Shown: positions 24,366 to 33,685, counted from the first letter of the stretch. The stretch is 59,736 nt of DNA from Lachnospiraceae bacterium (GCA_029099805.1 JAQXOR010000176.1:1-59736), one strand, 5' to 3'. Numbers and translations: made by a program. Notes: generated from the sequence alone by a model not told the origin.

Positions 24366-25196
24366 TTAGTTCACCTTAAAGTCCTCATACTCCTCGGAAA
24401 GATCCGGGAAGAATACCTGCTTTAAGCAGCCCGTCGGGCAGCTTGCGGCGCATTCCCCACATCCTGTACACTTATCATAGTCAATTTTTGCAAGATTATT
24501 CGCCACAGTAATCGCACCATGCGTACAGGTCTTGGCACATTTCATACATCCGATGCAGGCATTGCTGCATGCCTTACGGGCATCTGCGCCCTTATCTTTA
24601 TTATTACACATTACAACAACAGCAGTCTCCTGCGGAACCATGGAAATTACATGCTTCGGACAGATGCTTTCACACAATCCGCAACCAAGACAACGGCTGG
24701 TATCCACATGTGCAATACCATCTTTCATACAAATTGCATTTGCAGGGCAGGCAGCAGCACAATCTCCGAGGCCCATACAGCCATACCGACAGGCATCCGG
24801 ACCACCGTACAGCATTGCTGCCGCACTACAGCTGGTCACACCGGTATATTCTGCCTTCTTTGTAGTTGCTTCACAATGTCCGTTACAATGAACAAAAGCA
24901 ACTACATCCTTCGGAGGCTCTACTTCAATACCAAGTAAAGCACCAAGCTCTTCTGCTGTAGACTCTGCGCCCGGCACACAAAGGTTTGGCTTTGCCTTTC
25001 CCTCTGCAAGAGCAGCAGCATAGTCATCACAGCCCTTAAATCCGCAGGCACCGCAGTTAATTCCCGGCAGACAGGCACGTACCTCTTTCACCTTCTGATT
25101 CTCCGGAACACCGAAAAAATGAGACATCAGTGCAATTAACAGACCTGCCGCCAATCCGATGGCAGCTACAACCAAAAACGCAATCAAAATATCCAT
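24366..25196 (-). CDS. rnfB: Rnf complex subunit B (polyferredoxin)
   Basis: 276 residues: N-terminal membrane helix, an Fe-S binding region CLPGINCGACGFKGC, then ferredoxin-type 4Fe-4S motifs (CRYGCMGLGDC, CLGCGLCESIC, CIGCMKCAKTC, CTGCGECAASC). It accepts electrons from reduced ferredoxin and passes them to the membrane part of the complex. Last of the six Rnf subunits in the order C-D-G-E-A-B, as in Clostridium and Acetobacterium. Confidence 0.96.
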   Translation of the reverse strand: MDILIAFLVVAAIGLAAGLLIALMSHFFGVPENQKVKEVRACLPGINCGACGFKGCDDYAAALAEGKAKPNLCVPGAESTAEELGALLGIEVEPPKDVVAFVHCNGHCEATTKKAEYTGVTSCSAAAMLYGGPDACRYGCMGLGDCAAACPANAICMKDGIAHVDTSRCLGCGLCESICPKHVISMVPQETAVVVMCNNKDKGADARKACSNACIGCMKCAKTCTHGAITVANNLAKIDYDKCTGCGECAASCPTGCLKQVFFPDLSEEYEDFKVN

Positions 25197-25214
25197 AATA
25201 TCACGTTACCTCCT

Positions 25215-25814
25215 TTATGCGAACAGTGCATCCACAACACCCGCAAAGCCCATAAAGGCAAGTGAGATGAAGGAAGCAGCGATAAGCGTAACAGCAAGCC
25301 CTCGAAACGGTGCCGGAACGCGACTCTCATCAATGCGGGAACGTAATCCGGAAAACAGTACCATCGCTAACAGAAATCCGAGTCCACATCCTAAAGAGCT
25401 TACTATAGACTCAAGGAAATTGTAACCGTCATTAATATTGTTGATGGCTACACCCAGTACAGCACAGTTTGTGGTAATCAGCGGGAGATATACCCCCAGT
25501 CCCTTATGCAGCGTCGGTGAGAAGCGCTTTAAAAGAAGCTCCAGAATCTGCACAAGCGTTGCAATTACAAGGATGAAAACAATCGTCTGCATATAGCCGA
25601 GCCCCAGCTTATCCAAAAGCAGATACTGAATCGGCCATGTCACTGCGGTAGCTAAAAGCATAACTGCAGTAACCGAAATCCCCATGCCCACTGCCTGATT
25701 AATCTTCTTGGAAACACCAAGGAACGGACAAATTCCGAGGAAGCGGCTGAGTACATAGTTATTTACCAATACCGAAGAAAGTAAAATAACAATTAACGTC
25801 TTAAACATTTCCAT
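25215..25814 (-). CDS. rnfA: Rnf complex subunit A
   Basis: 199 residues from ATG 25814, chosen over an upstream ATG because GGAGGAG lies 7 nt before it and family members start here (MEMFKTLIVILLSSVLVNNY). Six membrane helices, with the conserved NNYVLSRFLGICPFLGVS containing the cluster-binding Cys. Its ATG overlaps the rnfE stop (TAATG). Forms the membrane core with RnfE. Confidence 0.95.
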   Translation of the reverse strand: MEMFKTLIVILLSSVLVNNYVLSRFLGICPFLGVSKKINQAVGMGISVTAVMLLATAVTWPIQYLLLDKLGLGYMQTIVFILVIATLVQILELLLKRFSPTLHKGLGVYLPLITTNCAVLGVAINNINDGYNFLESIVSSLGCGLGFLLAMVLFSGLRSRIDESRVPAPFRGLAVTLIAASFISLAFMGFAGVVDALFA

Positions 25815-26503
25815 TACTGCTCTCCTCCTTTCTTCTGACACGCACCGGTCTGACAGGTTCCCGCAGACGGACATCCCGCGCAGGAGAATTCAGTCTTTAC
25901 AGGTGCTTTCCCCTGAGTAATCACATAGACAAGTGCAATCAAAAGACCATATACCAGCATACCGCCCGGAGCCTTTACCAAAAAGGCAATCTTATACGGC
26001 TCAAGAAAAGCAATTGCATGTCCTGCAAAGCTGGCATTACCAAACACCTCACGGATAATTGCCATTGCACACAGAGCAATGGTAAAGCCAAGTCCCATGC
26101 CGAGTCCGTCAAGCACAGACTTTCCTACGGAATTCTTGCTTGCAAACATCTCGGCACGACCGAGAATAATACAGTTCACCGTAATCAGTGCCAGATATAC
26201 TCCGAGCATCTCATAGAGTGCCGGGAAATAGGCCTGCACAACCATCTGAACAATTGTAACAAATCCTGCAATAATCACAATATAGCAAGGAATACGCACA
26301 CTGTCCGGAATAATCTTACGAAGCAGGGATATCAGCATATTGGAACATACAAGCACCGCCATTGCCGCAATTCCCATACCGAAAGCACCGGCTACATTAT
26401 TGGTGGTCGCAAGGGTAGGACAAGTACCGAGAATTAAAACCAATACCGGATTTTCCTTCAAAATCCCCTTAAGCAGCACCGACATATTACCATTATTCTT
26501 CAT
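25814..26503 (-). CDS. rnfE: Rnf complex subunit E
   Basis: 229 residues from ATG 26503 (GAGGGAGG upstream), overlapping the end of rnfG by 11 nt. Six membrane helices, NPVLVLILGTCPTLATT with the conserved Cys facing RnfA. The C-terminal tail carries an extra Cys-rich stretch (CAGCPSAGTCQTGACQKK) that is unusual for RnfE and could bind metal. Confidence 0.94.
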   Translation of the reverse strand: MKNNGNMSVLLKGILKENPVLVLILGTCPTLATTNNVAGAFGMGIAAMAVLVCSNMLISLLRKIIPDSVRIPCYIVIIAGFVTIVQMVVQAYFPALYEMLGVYLALITVNCIILGRAEMFASKNSVGKSVLDGLGMGLGFTIALCAMAIIREVFGNASFAGHAIAFLEPYKIAFLVKAPGGMLVYGLLIALVYVITQGKAPVKTEFSCAGCPSAGTCQTGACQKKGGEQ

Positions 26504-27680
26504 TACCGGCACCTCCCTCTAAAATCTTAACTGATTCAAATGCACGTAAAATTGCCTTCTTATAACCGTTTGTGGTAATCGTAGCTCCGGAAATACCATC
26601 AATGCTATTGTAATCAGCCTCGGTCTTTCCTGCAAACTGGCCATAGAATTTCTCCTCGGCACATACGGAACCGATACCCTGTGTCTCAGCCTGGGAAACC
26701 GTCAGACAGTCAATAATCTTTCCGTCCTTCGTCATGGAAACACGGATATAAATATATTCTCCGGAAGCCGGATGATACTCGTCGCCGCCGTTGATACCGT
26801 ACCCTGCACCCTGCAGCTCAAGCACATAGTTTCCGGTTGCCGTCTTGGCAGCTGAAACGAGCGCCGAAGGAAGTTCCGGATAATTGCTTAAATCAAGCTC
26901 TGTTTCTACAGAAGAATTTAAAATTGTCATTTGTGCGGAAATCTGTTCAGCCAGAGCCGTCTCCACAGCAGAAACAACTACACCGGATTCATCCACACCG
27001 ATAAACTGCTCGCCGACTACACAAACAGCGCCCTTTCCGTTCTCCGCACGGTAAACGGCATCAATACCCTCAATCACTTCCGTAATAAACTGCTTCGTAA
27101 ATTTACCTTCACCTGCCGGAAGCGCAGCTGCCAGATTATCTGCAAGAATCTCTTCCTCAGTACGGATATCAACAGAGCCGCCGCTAAGAATCGTAGCAGC
27201 ATTGATGGCATCCTTTACGGCACCGCGGTAAGCCGCAGTCGTCTTGGTAGCTCCGGAAATCGTGTCCACTGCTTCTGCCTCAGCAAGATTCTTTCCGGTA
27301 AAGTTTGCACCGTAAGTCTTTTCGTGACCTAATGTCTCGCCGGAAGCCAGACAAACCGTTCCACTGACCGTACCGTCGGCATTGATACCGCACATCAATA
27401 CAAGGCCGGAGGAATACCCGGCTGTCGTAAGCGTAATTACATGCCCGCCACCGGCTTCCTTATAAGCTTCGGTAACGGTAGCAGGAAGCGTAAAGGAAGA
27501 AATATCTACCGGCTCAAACTCCTTACCGTCCGGCATTACCTCAAGAAGTGCTGCATTTGCAGCCGCATTCTGATTTTTTGCAATAATCGGAGCGGTAATG
27601 GCATTGGTTGCAGCGAGCATAAGCGATATCGTTGCACAAATACATACCAGTACCAGCGTACTTTTTACATATTTTTTCAT
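26493..27680 (-). CDS. rnfG: Rnf complex subunit G with two FMN-binding domains
   Basis: 395 residues, about twice the usual RnfG length of near 200. After an N-terminal membrane helix there are two FMN-binding domains, each with a flavinylation motif: DTISGATKTTAAY near residue 141 and DGISGATITTNGY near 370. In standard RnfG the Thr of SGATxT carries covalent FMN attached by ApbE; here two acceptor sites are present. ATG overlaps the rnfD stop by 4 nt. The duplication could extend the extracytosolic flavin chain. Confidence 0.93.
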   Translation of the reverse strand: MKKYVKSTLVLVCICATISLMLAATNAITAPIIAKNQNAAANAALLEVMPDGKEFEPVDISSFTLPATVTEAYKEAGGGHVITLTTAGYSSGLVLMCGINADGTVSGTVCLASGETLGHEKTYGANFTGKNLAEAEAVDTISGATKTTAAYRGAVKDAINAATILSGGSVDIRTEEEILADNLAAALPAGEGKFTKQFITEVIEGIDAVYRAENGKGAVCVVGEQFIGVDESGVVVSAVETALAEQISAQMTILNSSVETELDLSNYPELPSALVSAAKTATGNYVLELQGAGYGINGGDEYHPASGEYIYIRVSMTKDGKIIDCLTVSQAETQGIGSVCAEEKFYGQFAGKTEADYNSIDGISGATITTNGYKKAILRAFESVKILEGGAGNEE

Positions 27681-28612
27681 GCTTTCTTACCTCCCACTCC
27701 AAATACTTTATGGCGTGTCCATGAACTGATATAAGGAGTCAGAATATTCATGAACAGGATCGCAAAGGATACCCCTTCCGGATATATGCCGAAATAGCGG
27801 ATTACAAAAGTAATCAGACCTGCGCCGACACCGAAAATCAACTTGCCCTTCGGAGTTGCCGGTGAGGTAACATAATCGGTAGCCATAAAAATCGCACCGA
27901 TAAACAACCCACCGGAGAGAACCATTGCAAGAGCTCTTACCGGATCCATTCCTTCCATAAAGAAGGAGCACACATATACCGTACCGATGAAGGATACCGG
28001 AATCTGCCATGTAATCACACGACGTACCAGAAGATATACAAATCCAAGTAAAAGTGCAAGAGAACAGGTCTCACCGATTGCACCGCCGTTCAAACCAAGG
28101 AACAACTCCAGAAGGGACGGCATTGTACCCTCCGGACCCACACTAAGCGGTGTTGCACTTGAAACAGTATCCACAACAGTCGGAAACGCCTGTACCGTCA
28201 TGGAACCGAATGCAACAAGCATAAATACACGTGCGGTAATTGCCGGATTCACCGGATTACATCCGATGCCGCCGAACAGTCCCTTTACGACAACGATAGC
28301 AAACAGGGAACCTACCACGCACTGCCAGAGCGGAATATTTGCCGGCAGATTCAGGGCAAGTAAAAGACCTGTAACGGCAGCACTTAAATCACCAACCGTC
28401 TGCTCTTTCTTGATGATTAGGTTAAACAGTGCTTCAAATCCCACACAGGCGGCAACACAGACAGCAACTACCAGAAGAGAACGAAGTCCGAAAATCACTG
28501 TACCTGCAATCGTTGCCGGAAGCAATGCAAGCAGTACATCACGCATAATTCCGGTCGTGGAACGACCGCTGTGTATATGAGGAGAAACAGAGAGCTTTAA
28601 TTTGTTATTCAT
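27677..28612 (-). CDS. rnfD: Rnf complex subunit D
   Basis: 311 residues from ATG 28612 (AAAGGAGGATG upstream), overlapping rnfC's stop by 4 nt (ATGA). Around nine to ten membrane helices and the conserved GCNPVNPAITARVF. The FMN-attachment Thr motif is present as TVSSATPLS. Forms the ion-translocating membrane part together with A and E. Confidence 0.95.
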   Translation of the reverse strand: MNNKLKLSVSPHIHSGRSTTGIMRDVLLALLPATIAGTVIFGLRSLLVVAVCVAACVGFEALFNLIIKKEQTVGDLSAAVTGLLLALNLPANIPLWQCVVGSLFAIVVVKGLFGGIGCNPVNPAITARVFMLVAFGSMTVQAFPTVVDTVSSATPLSVGPEGTMPSLLELFLGLNGGAIGETCSLALLLGFVYLLVRRVITWQIPVSFIGTVYVCSFFMEGMDPVRALAMVLSGGLFIGAIFMATDYVTSPATPKGKLIFGVGAGLITFVIRYFGIYPEGVSFAILFMNILTPYISSWTRHKVFGVGGKKA

Positions 28613-29931
28613 GCCTTTGCATCCTCCTTTGCTTTTTCTTCTCTTAAAAATACCTTTGCAAGCTTGTTGTTCTGTACAAGCGGGCGGTTTGCCGGGCAGA
28701 CAAAGCTGCAGCAACCACACTCCATACATGCGTTAACAGACAGTTCCTCAAGCATTGCAGCATTCTTAGTCTCATACGCTTTGGAAATAGCTGCCGGAGC
28801 AAGACCAAACGGGCACGTATTGGTGCAGGCACCGCAACGGATACATGCAGTCGTCTTCGGAAGCTTTGCTTCCTTCGAAGTCAGTGCCAGAATTGCATTG
28901 GTATTCTTAATCACCGGTGCATTGGTGTCCGGAACTGTAAGCCCCATCATCGGACCACCGTAAATAATCTTTTCCGGCTCTGCGGTAAAACCTCCACAAA
29001 ACTCAAACGCATCTGCTAAAGACGTACCAATCGGAGCAATAATGTTCTGCGGCGTACGCACAGCTCCACCGTCTACCGTTACACACTTCTCCACCAGCGG
29101 CATACCTGTCTTCAGATAGGAACCGATGGTTGCAAGAGTCGTACAATTAATTACAATACAGCCCACATCAATCGGCAGCTTGCCTACCGGAACAACTCTG
29201 CCTGTAGTGTGGTAAATCAAAACCTTTTCACCACCCTGCGGGTAAACAGGCGGCAGCACCTTAATGTCAATTCTGCCATCCATGTTCATCTCATTTGCCA
29301 TCTGAACCATAGACTCAACAGCCTTCGGCTTATTGTTTTCGATACCAATCTTTACATTCTTGATACCAAAATACTGATGCAGTACCTTCAGGGCATACGC
29401 CATATCCTCGCGACGCTCAATCATAGTCACAGTATCGCTCGTTACATATGGCTCACACTCTGCACCATTAATCACAAGATACTCGATACGACTCGGATCC
29501 ACATTAAACTTCACATGGGTTGGGAAGCCTGCACCACCGAGACCGACAATACCGCTCTCCTTTAATGCCTCTAACAGGCTTTCGCGGGAATTAACAACCG
29601 GCGGTACTACCGTTTCAGCCGGAGTCATCTCACCGTCAGACTCAATTACAACTGCCGGCACCGTAGAACCGTTAAAAAGTAAGGAATCCTGTACCTTTAC
29701 AACCTTACCGGACACACTGGCATGAATCGGAACCGAAACCATTCCGTCTGCCTCCGCAATCTTCGTCCCGACCTTAACCATGTCTCCGACATTTACAATA
29801 GGGCGGGCAGGCTTGCCGATATGCATGGACATCGGAATCGTAACCGTTCCCGGCGTCTTCATGCGTACTACCGGCTTATCCTGAGTATGCTTTCTGTGGG
29901 GTACATGAACCCCGTGAAGAGAAAAAGCCAT
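28609..29931 (-). CDS. rnfC: Rnf complex subunit C
   Basis: 440 residues from ATG 29931 (AAGGTAG 7 nt upstream). Contains the NADH/FMN-binding region with GGAGFPTHVK, the SLBB-like part, and two ferredoxin clusters CIRCGACTNTC and CMECGCCSFVC near the C-terminus. It is the NAD+-reducing module and first gene of the operon, behind a consensus promoter. Confidence 0.95.
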   Translation of the reverse strand: MAFSLHGVHVPHRKHTQDKPVVRMKTPGTVTIPMSMHIGKPARPIVNVGDMVKVGTKIAEADGMVSVPIHASVSGKVVKVQDSLLFNGSTVPAVVIESDGEMTPAETVVPPVVNSRESLLEALKESGIVGLGGAGFPTHVKFNVDPSRIEYLVINGAECEPYVTSDTVTMIERREDMAYALKVLHQYFGIKNVKIGIENNKPKAVESMVQMANEMNMDGRIDIKVLPPVYPQGGEKVLIYHTTGRVVPVGKLPIDVGCIVINCTTLATIGSYLKTGMPLVEKCVTVDGGAVRTPQNIIAPIGTSLADAFEFCGGFTAEPEKIIYGGPMMGLTVPDTNAPVIKNTNAILALTSKEAKLPKTTACIRCGACTNTCPFGLAPAAISKAYETKNAAMLEELSVNACMECGCCSFVCPANRPLVQNNKLAKVFLREEKAKEDAKA

Positions 29932-30042
29932 TATCACACTACCTTTCTGTCATTCATGTGCAAAAAACTTCAAAACAGCAAAATAAGACTTGACGAACTG
30001 CTCGTAAGTCTGTCTTTTGCATATGAAAAATATTATGTCAAA

Positions 30043-30071
30043 ATTATAAGGTATTTTTCGAAATTTGTCAA
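30043..30071 (-). promoter_or_regulatory. Consensus promoter of the rnf operon
   Basis: Minus strand TTGACA (30066-30071) and TATAAT (30043-30048) with a 17-bp spacer: a perfect sigma-A promoter 110 bp upstream of rnfC, consistent with strong constitutive expression of an energy-conserving complex. Confidence 0.9.
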
Positions 30072-30134
30072 TTTGGTACTGTAGCTTGCCAGTATTTTAC
30101 CAAGACAAAGTATTCTGTAACTATCTTCTCCCTG

Positions 30135-30797
30135 CTACCCCCTTCTCTGATAATCCGCCTCTATCTCCTCCTTCCAGTCCGCTGCCAGTGCCTCATTCAT
30201 CTCTGCTGCCGAGCAGTGTCGCACTCTGCTTACCGCCTTACTGAGCGCCCGGTAATTCACTGCGGTTCCCTCGCTGTCACACTTATAATTTACTGCCCGT
30301 TCCGGCGTAATTCCAAAGCGTCCCGCTTCTGCTATAGCATCAATATTCGCACCGAGGAATAAAAATTCCCAGCCATACTTTTCCTTCTGACGCTCTACCA
30401 TTTTCTTTACTTTCTCGTAGGTATAACGCCTGCTGGAGTTTTCCTGTCCGTCGGTGGTGATGATGAATAAGGTTTTCTCCGGCCGGTCCTCGTTTCTGGC
30501 GTATTTATGTACATTTCCGATGTGATGAATCGCACCGCCGAGCACGTCCAGAAGTGCCGTGCAGCCTCGTACATAATACTCCTTCTCTGTCATCCGCGGT
30601 ACTTCCGCAAGCTTCACCCTGTCGTACAGTACCTCTGCCTTGTCATCAAACAGCACAGTGGACACAATCGCTTCCCCTGTTTCCTTTTTCTGTTTTTCCA
30701 TCAGTGCATTGTACCCTCCGATGGTGTCCGGCTCAAGGCCACCCATAGAACCGCTTCTGTCCAAAATGAATACAAGCTCCGTCAATCCCTTTTTCAT
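30135..30797 (-). CDS. VWA-domain protein (MIDAS)
   Basis: 220 residues. Starts with LVFILDRSGSMGGLEP, the D-x-S-x-S metal-ion-dependent adhesion site, then TTDGQENSS as a second MIDAS element. Cytoplasmic, no signal. Family members bind partner proteins or act with AAA+ ATPases or kinases, but none adjoins it here. ATG has GGAGG 9 nt upstream. Monocistronic; role unknown. Confidence 0.8.
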   Translation of the reverse strand: MKKGLTELVFILDRSGSMGGLEPDTIGGYNALMEKQKKETGEAIVSTVLFDDKAEVLYDRVKLAEVPRMTEKEYYVRGCTALLDVLGGAIHHIGNVHKYARNEDRPEKTLFIITTDGQENSSRRYTYEKVKKMVERQKEKYGWEFLFLGANIDAIAEAGRFGITPERAVNYKCDSEGTAVNYRALSKAVSRVRHCSAAEMNEALAADWKEEIEADYQRRG

Positions 30798-30882
30798 AAT
30801 CGTTACCTCCGTTTTAATTATTTGTGTTGTTTTTTGCTTTATTTTTGTTTCTGAGGTAACTATAACACAATGCCAAAAAATA

Positions 30883-30905
30883 AAGGTCGCCGTGAAGGCG
30901 ACCTT
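30883..30905 (-). terminator. Terminator of the macro-domain gene
   Basis: AAGGTCGCC pairs with GGCGACCTT around a 5-nt loop, followed on the minus strand by TTATTTTTTGG. Lies 24 bp past the macro-domain stop. Confidence 0.85.
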
Positions 30906-30929
30906 ATCAGTAAATAAAAAGCATTCTTT

Positions 30930-32036
30930 TTACTCGATAAAGCACGGCAATCCATGCTCTTCCAGTGCAATATCTATCTCAATCATGTCATGCACCCCGT
31001 GCTCTATAAAATACGAGAAAATGATATCCCGTTTATCACAGGGGGATAATGCATATCCTGCCCGTGCCAGCAAATCCTTGGTTTCATCCAGACTAAGCCC
31101 CGCTCCTACACAGAGCCGCATCGCTGTCGCCTTGTCCGGATGATACTCCGAATTCAGCTTAATCTTTGAAAACAGCTGCTTCGTAATGATTGCCCTCTTA
31201 TACACCTCTGCATTCGTCAGTCCTTTCGACTCAATCAGGTACAAGAGATACTGCACAAAGGTATCCGATAAGTGCGCCAGGCGTTCCTTTATGGCAGCTT
31301 CACTTTCTTCCAGAAACTCGTCGTAGGAGGTCGCCGGCATTGCGTAATTACTACTGAAGCATATCGGTTGCTCATGCAAGTCAGGCTCCTCCGACCCGGC
31401 AGAGTCAGCTTTCCCTGACCGCAGAAAGCCCTTTTGAATACCCCATTCTTTCTTAGCCGGTCTTCTCTCTGTACGCTCCCTGACATACTCCTCTTCCTGT
31501 TTTTCGGCAACATAATGCCGGTCAATGTATTCCTCCAGGTCAGGATACAGCGCTTGTCCCAAACCGGTAGAGGTCTCATCAAACACTACCAGATAAACAA
31601 GCATCCGGTGCGTAAGCAAAAACGAATTGATTTCATCCAGTGCAATCCGCATCCCCTCTTCCTTCGGATACCCGTAACTGCCTGTGGCAATGAGCGGAAA
31701 TGCAATACTTTCGCACTGCTTCTCATATGCCAGCTCCAGACTCTTTTTGTAGCAGGAGCGAAGCTTCTCCTCGACTGCCTCCGAATTCCCTGAATAGTAA
31801 GGGCTCACCGCATGGATAATAAACTTCGCAGGAAGTCGGAAGCCCGGTGTAATTGCCACGTCTCCCTCCTCCAGAGTCCCAATCTTTCTCCGCTCCGCAA
31901 TGAGCTCTTCCTCTCCGGCCGCCCGGTACACCGCCGCATCCGTACCGGCAGAATACACCGGCAGCTCATTTGCGGTATTAACAATTACATCCACCTTCAT
32001 CCAGGTGATATCGTTTCTGACTATTTTAAAGGGCAT
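30930..32036 (-). CDS. Macro-domain protein with helical C-terminal domain
   Basis: 368 residues from ATG 32036 (GGAGG 8 nt upstream). N-terminal macro domain, about 1-150: MPFKIVRNDITWMKVDVIVN, AHAVSPYY-like loop and PLIATGSYGYP, typical of ADP-ribose binding. Residues 240-368 form a separate helical domain (LIESKGLTNAEVYKRAIIT, AMRLCVGAGLSLDETKDLL) that resembles a helix-turn-helix/Xre-like fold known from related macro proteins. It might remove or read ADP-ribose marks. Monocistronic with its own terminator. Confidence 0.82.
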   Translation of the reverse strand: MPFKIVRNDITWMKVDVIVNTANELPVYSAGTDAAVYRAAGEEELIAERRKIGTLEEGDVAITPGFRLPAKFIIHAVSPYYSGNSEAVEEKLRSCYKKSLELAYEKQCESIAFPLIATGSYGYPKEEGMRIALDEINSFLLTHRMLVYLVVFDETSTGLGQALYPDLEEYIDRHYVAEKQEEEYVRERTERRPAKKEWGIQKGFLRSGKADSAGSEEPDLHEQPICFSSNYAMPATSYDEFLEESEAAIKERLAHLSDTFVQYLLYLIESKGLTNAEVYKRAIITKQLFSKIKLNSEYHPDKATAMRLCVGAGLSLDETKDLLARAGYALSPCDKRDIIFSYFIEHGVHDMIEIDIALEEHGLPCFIE

Positions 32037-32371
32037 GCTGTTTCCTCCGTTTCGGCAAAAAAACATTTACTTCATAAAAACAAAGCTCACGAGTTCAAAC
32101 ACATTTTTCTCCATCACAAAAGCACCGTTTTCAGCACTCAGACAATATCTGCCGGAGTTACCTTATAAGGAGAAAGACTGTCCTCAACGCCAAGAGATGT
32201 CATTTCTACCGGCGGTACTGTAATCGCCGCCTCTTGTTTGCCTTATGATGCTATCCTATCACATATGAGCAAAAATGTACAACCCTTTTCACAAAGAGAA
32301 GAAGCCGCTCCGCCTCCGGAGCAGCCTCTTCTCTTTACTGTTAAGGGAAACACAAAAGCCATCCGTGTTTT
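32037..32371. other. Intergenic region with stem-loop, possible gene remnant
   Basis: No complete gene. A stem-loop lies at 32293-32336 and may end the ECF S-component operon, although no clear T-run follows. On the minus strand 32150-32240 a 30-codon open stretch without a proper start (VPPVEMTSLGVEDSLSPYK) has protein-like composition and could be a decayed C-terminus. Confidence 0.35.
32293..32336 (-). terminator. Probable terminator of the cobalamin operon
   Basis: AAAGAGAAGAGGC..GCTCC pairs with GGAGC..GCTTCTTCTCTTT (one mismatch) 36 bp past the S-component stop. The T-tract is weak (GTGAAAAGG). Confidence 0.6.
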
Positions 32372-32893
32372 CTACGATACTCCCGTACCTCTTTCTAACA
32401 GCTTTAAAATCAAAATCATCGGCATAATAAATAACAAGCCACAAATCAAATTACTGACCCCGTGTACAAAATCATACGGAAGTCCCGCCACAATCCACGC
32501 AATCATTCCCTTGAAATTCAGTCCGAACAGGAATGCCTGAGCAGGTGCATATAAGGTTCCGAAAGAAAAACCATGCAGTGCATTTACCACGGCATACACA
32601 ACCGGCCGTACCGGCTTTGGCATCTTCTTTGGCAGAAGCATGGTGATTCCCCACAGCACTGCCCAAATGTAAAGATACGGTATCCACCAGGTGGCAAACC
32701 CGGCAAAGATGCCGTTTAGTAACACGTAAACGTAAATCGGATAAAGCGCCTTTGCGCGATAAACAACCGTAAAAGCAATTGTAAATACGCCCAGCAAATG
32801 TACATTGGGAGCAAATTCCATAACGACCTTTGAGGCGTACATCAGCGCTCCCAGCATCGAAAAAATCGTAAGTTCCCGGATACTCAGCTTCAT
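32372..32893 (-). CDS. ECF transporter S component, probable corrinoid uptake
   Basis: 173 residues, six hydrophobic helices, starting MKLSIRELTIFSMLGALMYA, the N-terminal pattern of ECF substrate-binding (S) components. The ECF energising module is not local, so it would share the genomic EcfAAT. It is translated from an ATG overlapping the stop of the upstream lipoprotein gene (TAATG) and shares its cobalamin riboswitch. Hence the likely substrate is cobalamin or a precursor, by context rather than motif. Confidence 0.78.
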   Translation of the reverse strand: MKLSIRELTIFSMLGALMYASKVVMEFAPNVHLLGVFTIAFTVVYRAKALYPIYVYVLLNGIFAGFATWWIPYLYIWAVLWGITMLLPKKMPKPVRPVVYAVVNALHGFSFGTLYAPAQAFLFGLNFKGMIAWIVAGLPYDFVHGVSNLICGLLFIMPMILILKLLERGTGVS

Positions 32894-33408
32894 TATTTCT
32901 CAACTTTAAAGGAATACTCAGCTCCGTCCGTAACCGCTGTTGCATCTACGCCGGTCATCGCATATTCCCCATTAATGTAAAATGCCCAGTATGTCTGGTC
33001 CACATCATAATCCGCTGTGATTCCGTTTACCTTTTTTACATAAAGACCATACTCACCCTCGTCACCTTCGATTAACGCAAGCGCCAAAAGGGCCGCACCG
33101 ACCGTTTCCTTATCGGTATGAATTAAGAACTTCGCTTCGTTTCCATCCTTATCAACCACTAAAAACGAAAATGCTGCTTTGCCCTCACCAAGCTCCGTTA
33201 CATCTCCCGCAACCGGATTTGTGGTCTGGCTGTCATCTTTTTGTCCGTCCTCTTTCTGACCGGAGGCATCTGCCGGAGCAGTTACCCCTGCCGTTCCGTC
33301 TGACGGAGTTTCCTTTTTGTTACATCCTGCTGTACACAATGCCATAGCCACAATCAGCATCATACAAAGGATCCATGAAACTACTTTGCTTTTCTGTTTC
33401 TTTTGCAT
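32893..33408 (-). CDS. DUF4430 (transcobalamin C-terminal-like) lipoprotein
   Basis: 171 residues. Lipobox CTAGC with Cys 29, a low-complexity linker (ASGQKEDGQKDDS), then a DUF4430 domain from about residue 75 with TVGAALLALA, YGLYVKKVNGI and YWAFYINGEYAMTGVDA. DUF4430 is the fold of the C-terminal domain of transcobalamin and intrinsic factor, which bind B12. Surface-anchored, so a corrinoid-capture protein handing B12 to the S component is plausible. SD AAAGGAG. Confidence 0.8.
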   Translation of the reverse strand: MQKKQKSKVVSWILCMMLIVAMALCTAGCNKKETPSDGTAGVTAPADASGQKEDGQKDDSQTTNPVAGDVTELGEGKAAFSFLVVDKDGNEAKFLIHTDKETVGAALLALALIEGDEGEYGLYVKKVNGITADYDVDQTYWAFYINGEYAMTGVDATAVTDGAEYSFKVEK

Positions 33409-33449
33409 CTCTTTTTCTCCTTTTTTAGTTATTTCCTCTGACTAACAGC

Positions 33450-33640
33450 CGGCACTCGCGGCATACCTGCAGAAGAGCGTTCTTGTCCGGGTATTTCGAC
33501 TCGGCATTCCTTTCTCCGCCTTCTCGGAATCCTCCAATGGCTTGTCCCGGAGTTGTGGCGCTCCGGTAGGAGAAAGATAAAAGCATGCCTCACGGCGACG
33601 GGCTCGTACAGGAGTTACACCTGTTTCCCCGAAACAAAAA
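33450..33640 (-). ncRNA. Cobalamin (B12) riboswitch
   Basis: On the minus strand the leader of the lipoprotein gene contains GGGGAAACAGGTGTAACTCC, CGAGCCCGTCGCCGTGA and, nearer the gene, CCGAGTCGAAATACCCGG, matching the conserved core blocks of AdoCbl/MeCbl riboswitches in order and spacing. It probably blocks translation or transcription of the two downstream genes when B12 is abundant. Confidence 0.88.
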
Positions 33641-33648
33641 CTATTTTA

Positions 33649-33674
33649 GAAGCAAGTTTGTAAATCCTTGCTTC
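33649..33674 (-). other. Stem-loop at the start of the riboswitch leader
   Basis: GAAGCAAG pairs with CTTGCTTC around a 10-nt loop, immediately before the riboswitch. A TGATATAAT extended -10 lies just upstream (33680-33685), so this hairpin is probably near the 5' end of the transcript. Confidence 0.45.
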
Positions 33675-33679
33675 GATTG

Positions 33680-33685
33680 ATTATA
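33680..33685 (-). promoter_or_regulatory. Extended -10 of the cobalamin operon
   Basis: TGATATAAT on the minus strand (TATAAT at 33680-33685) between the kinase terminator and the riboswitch. No good -35. Confidence 0.5.
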
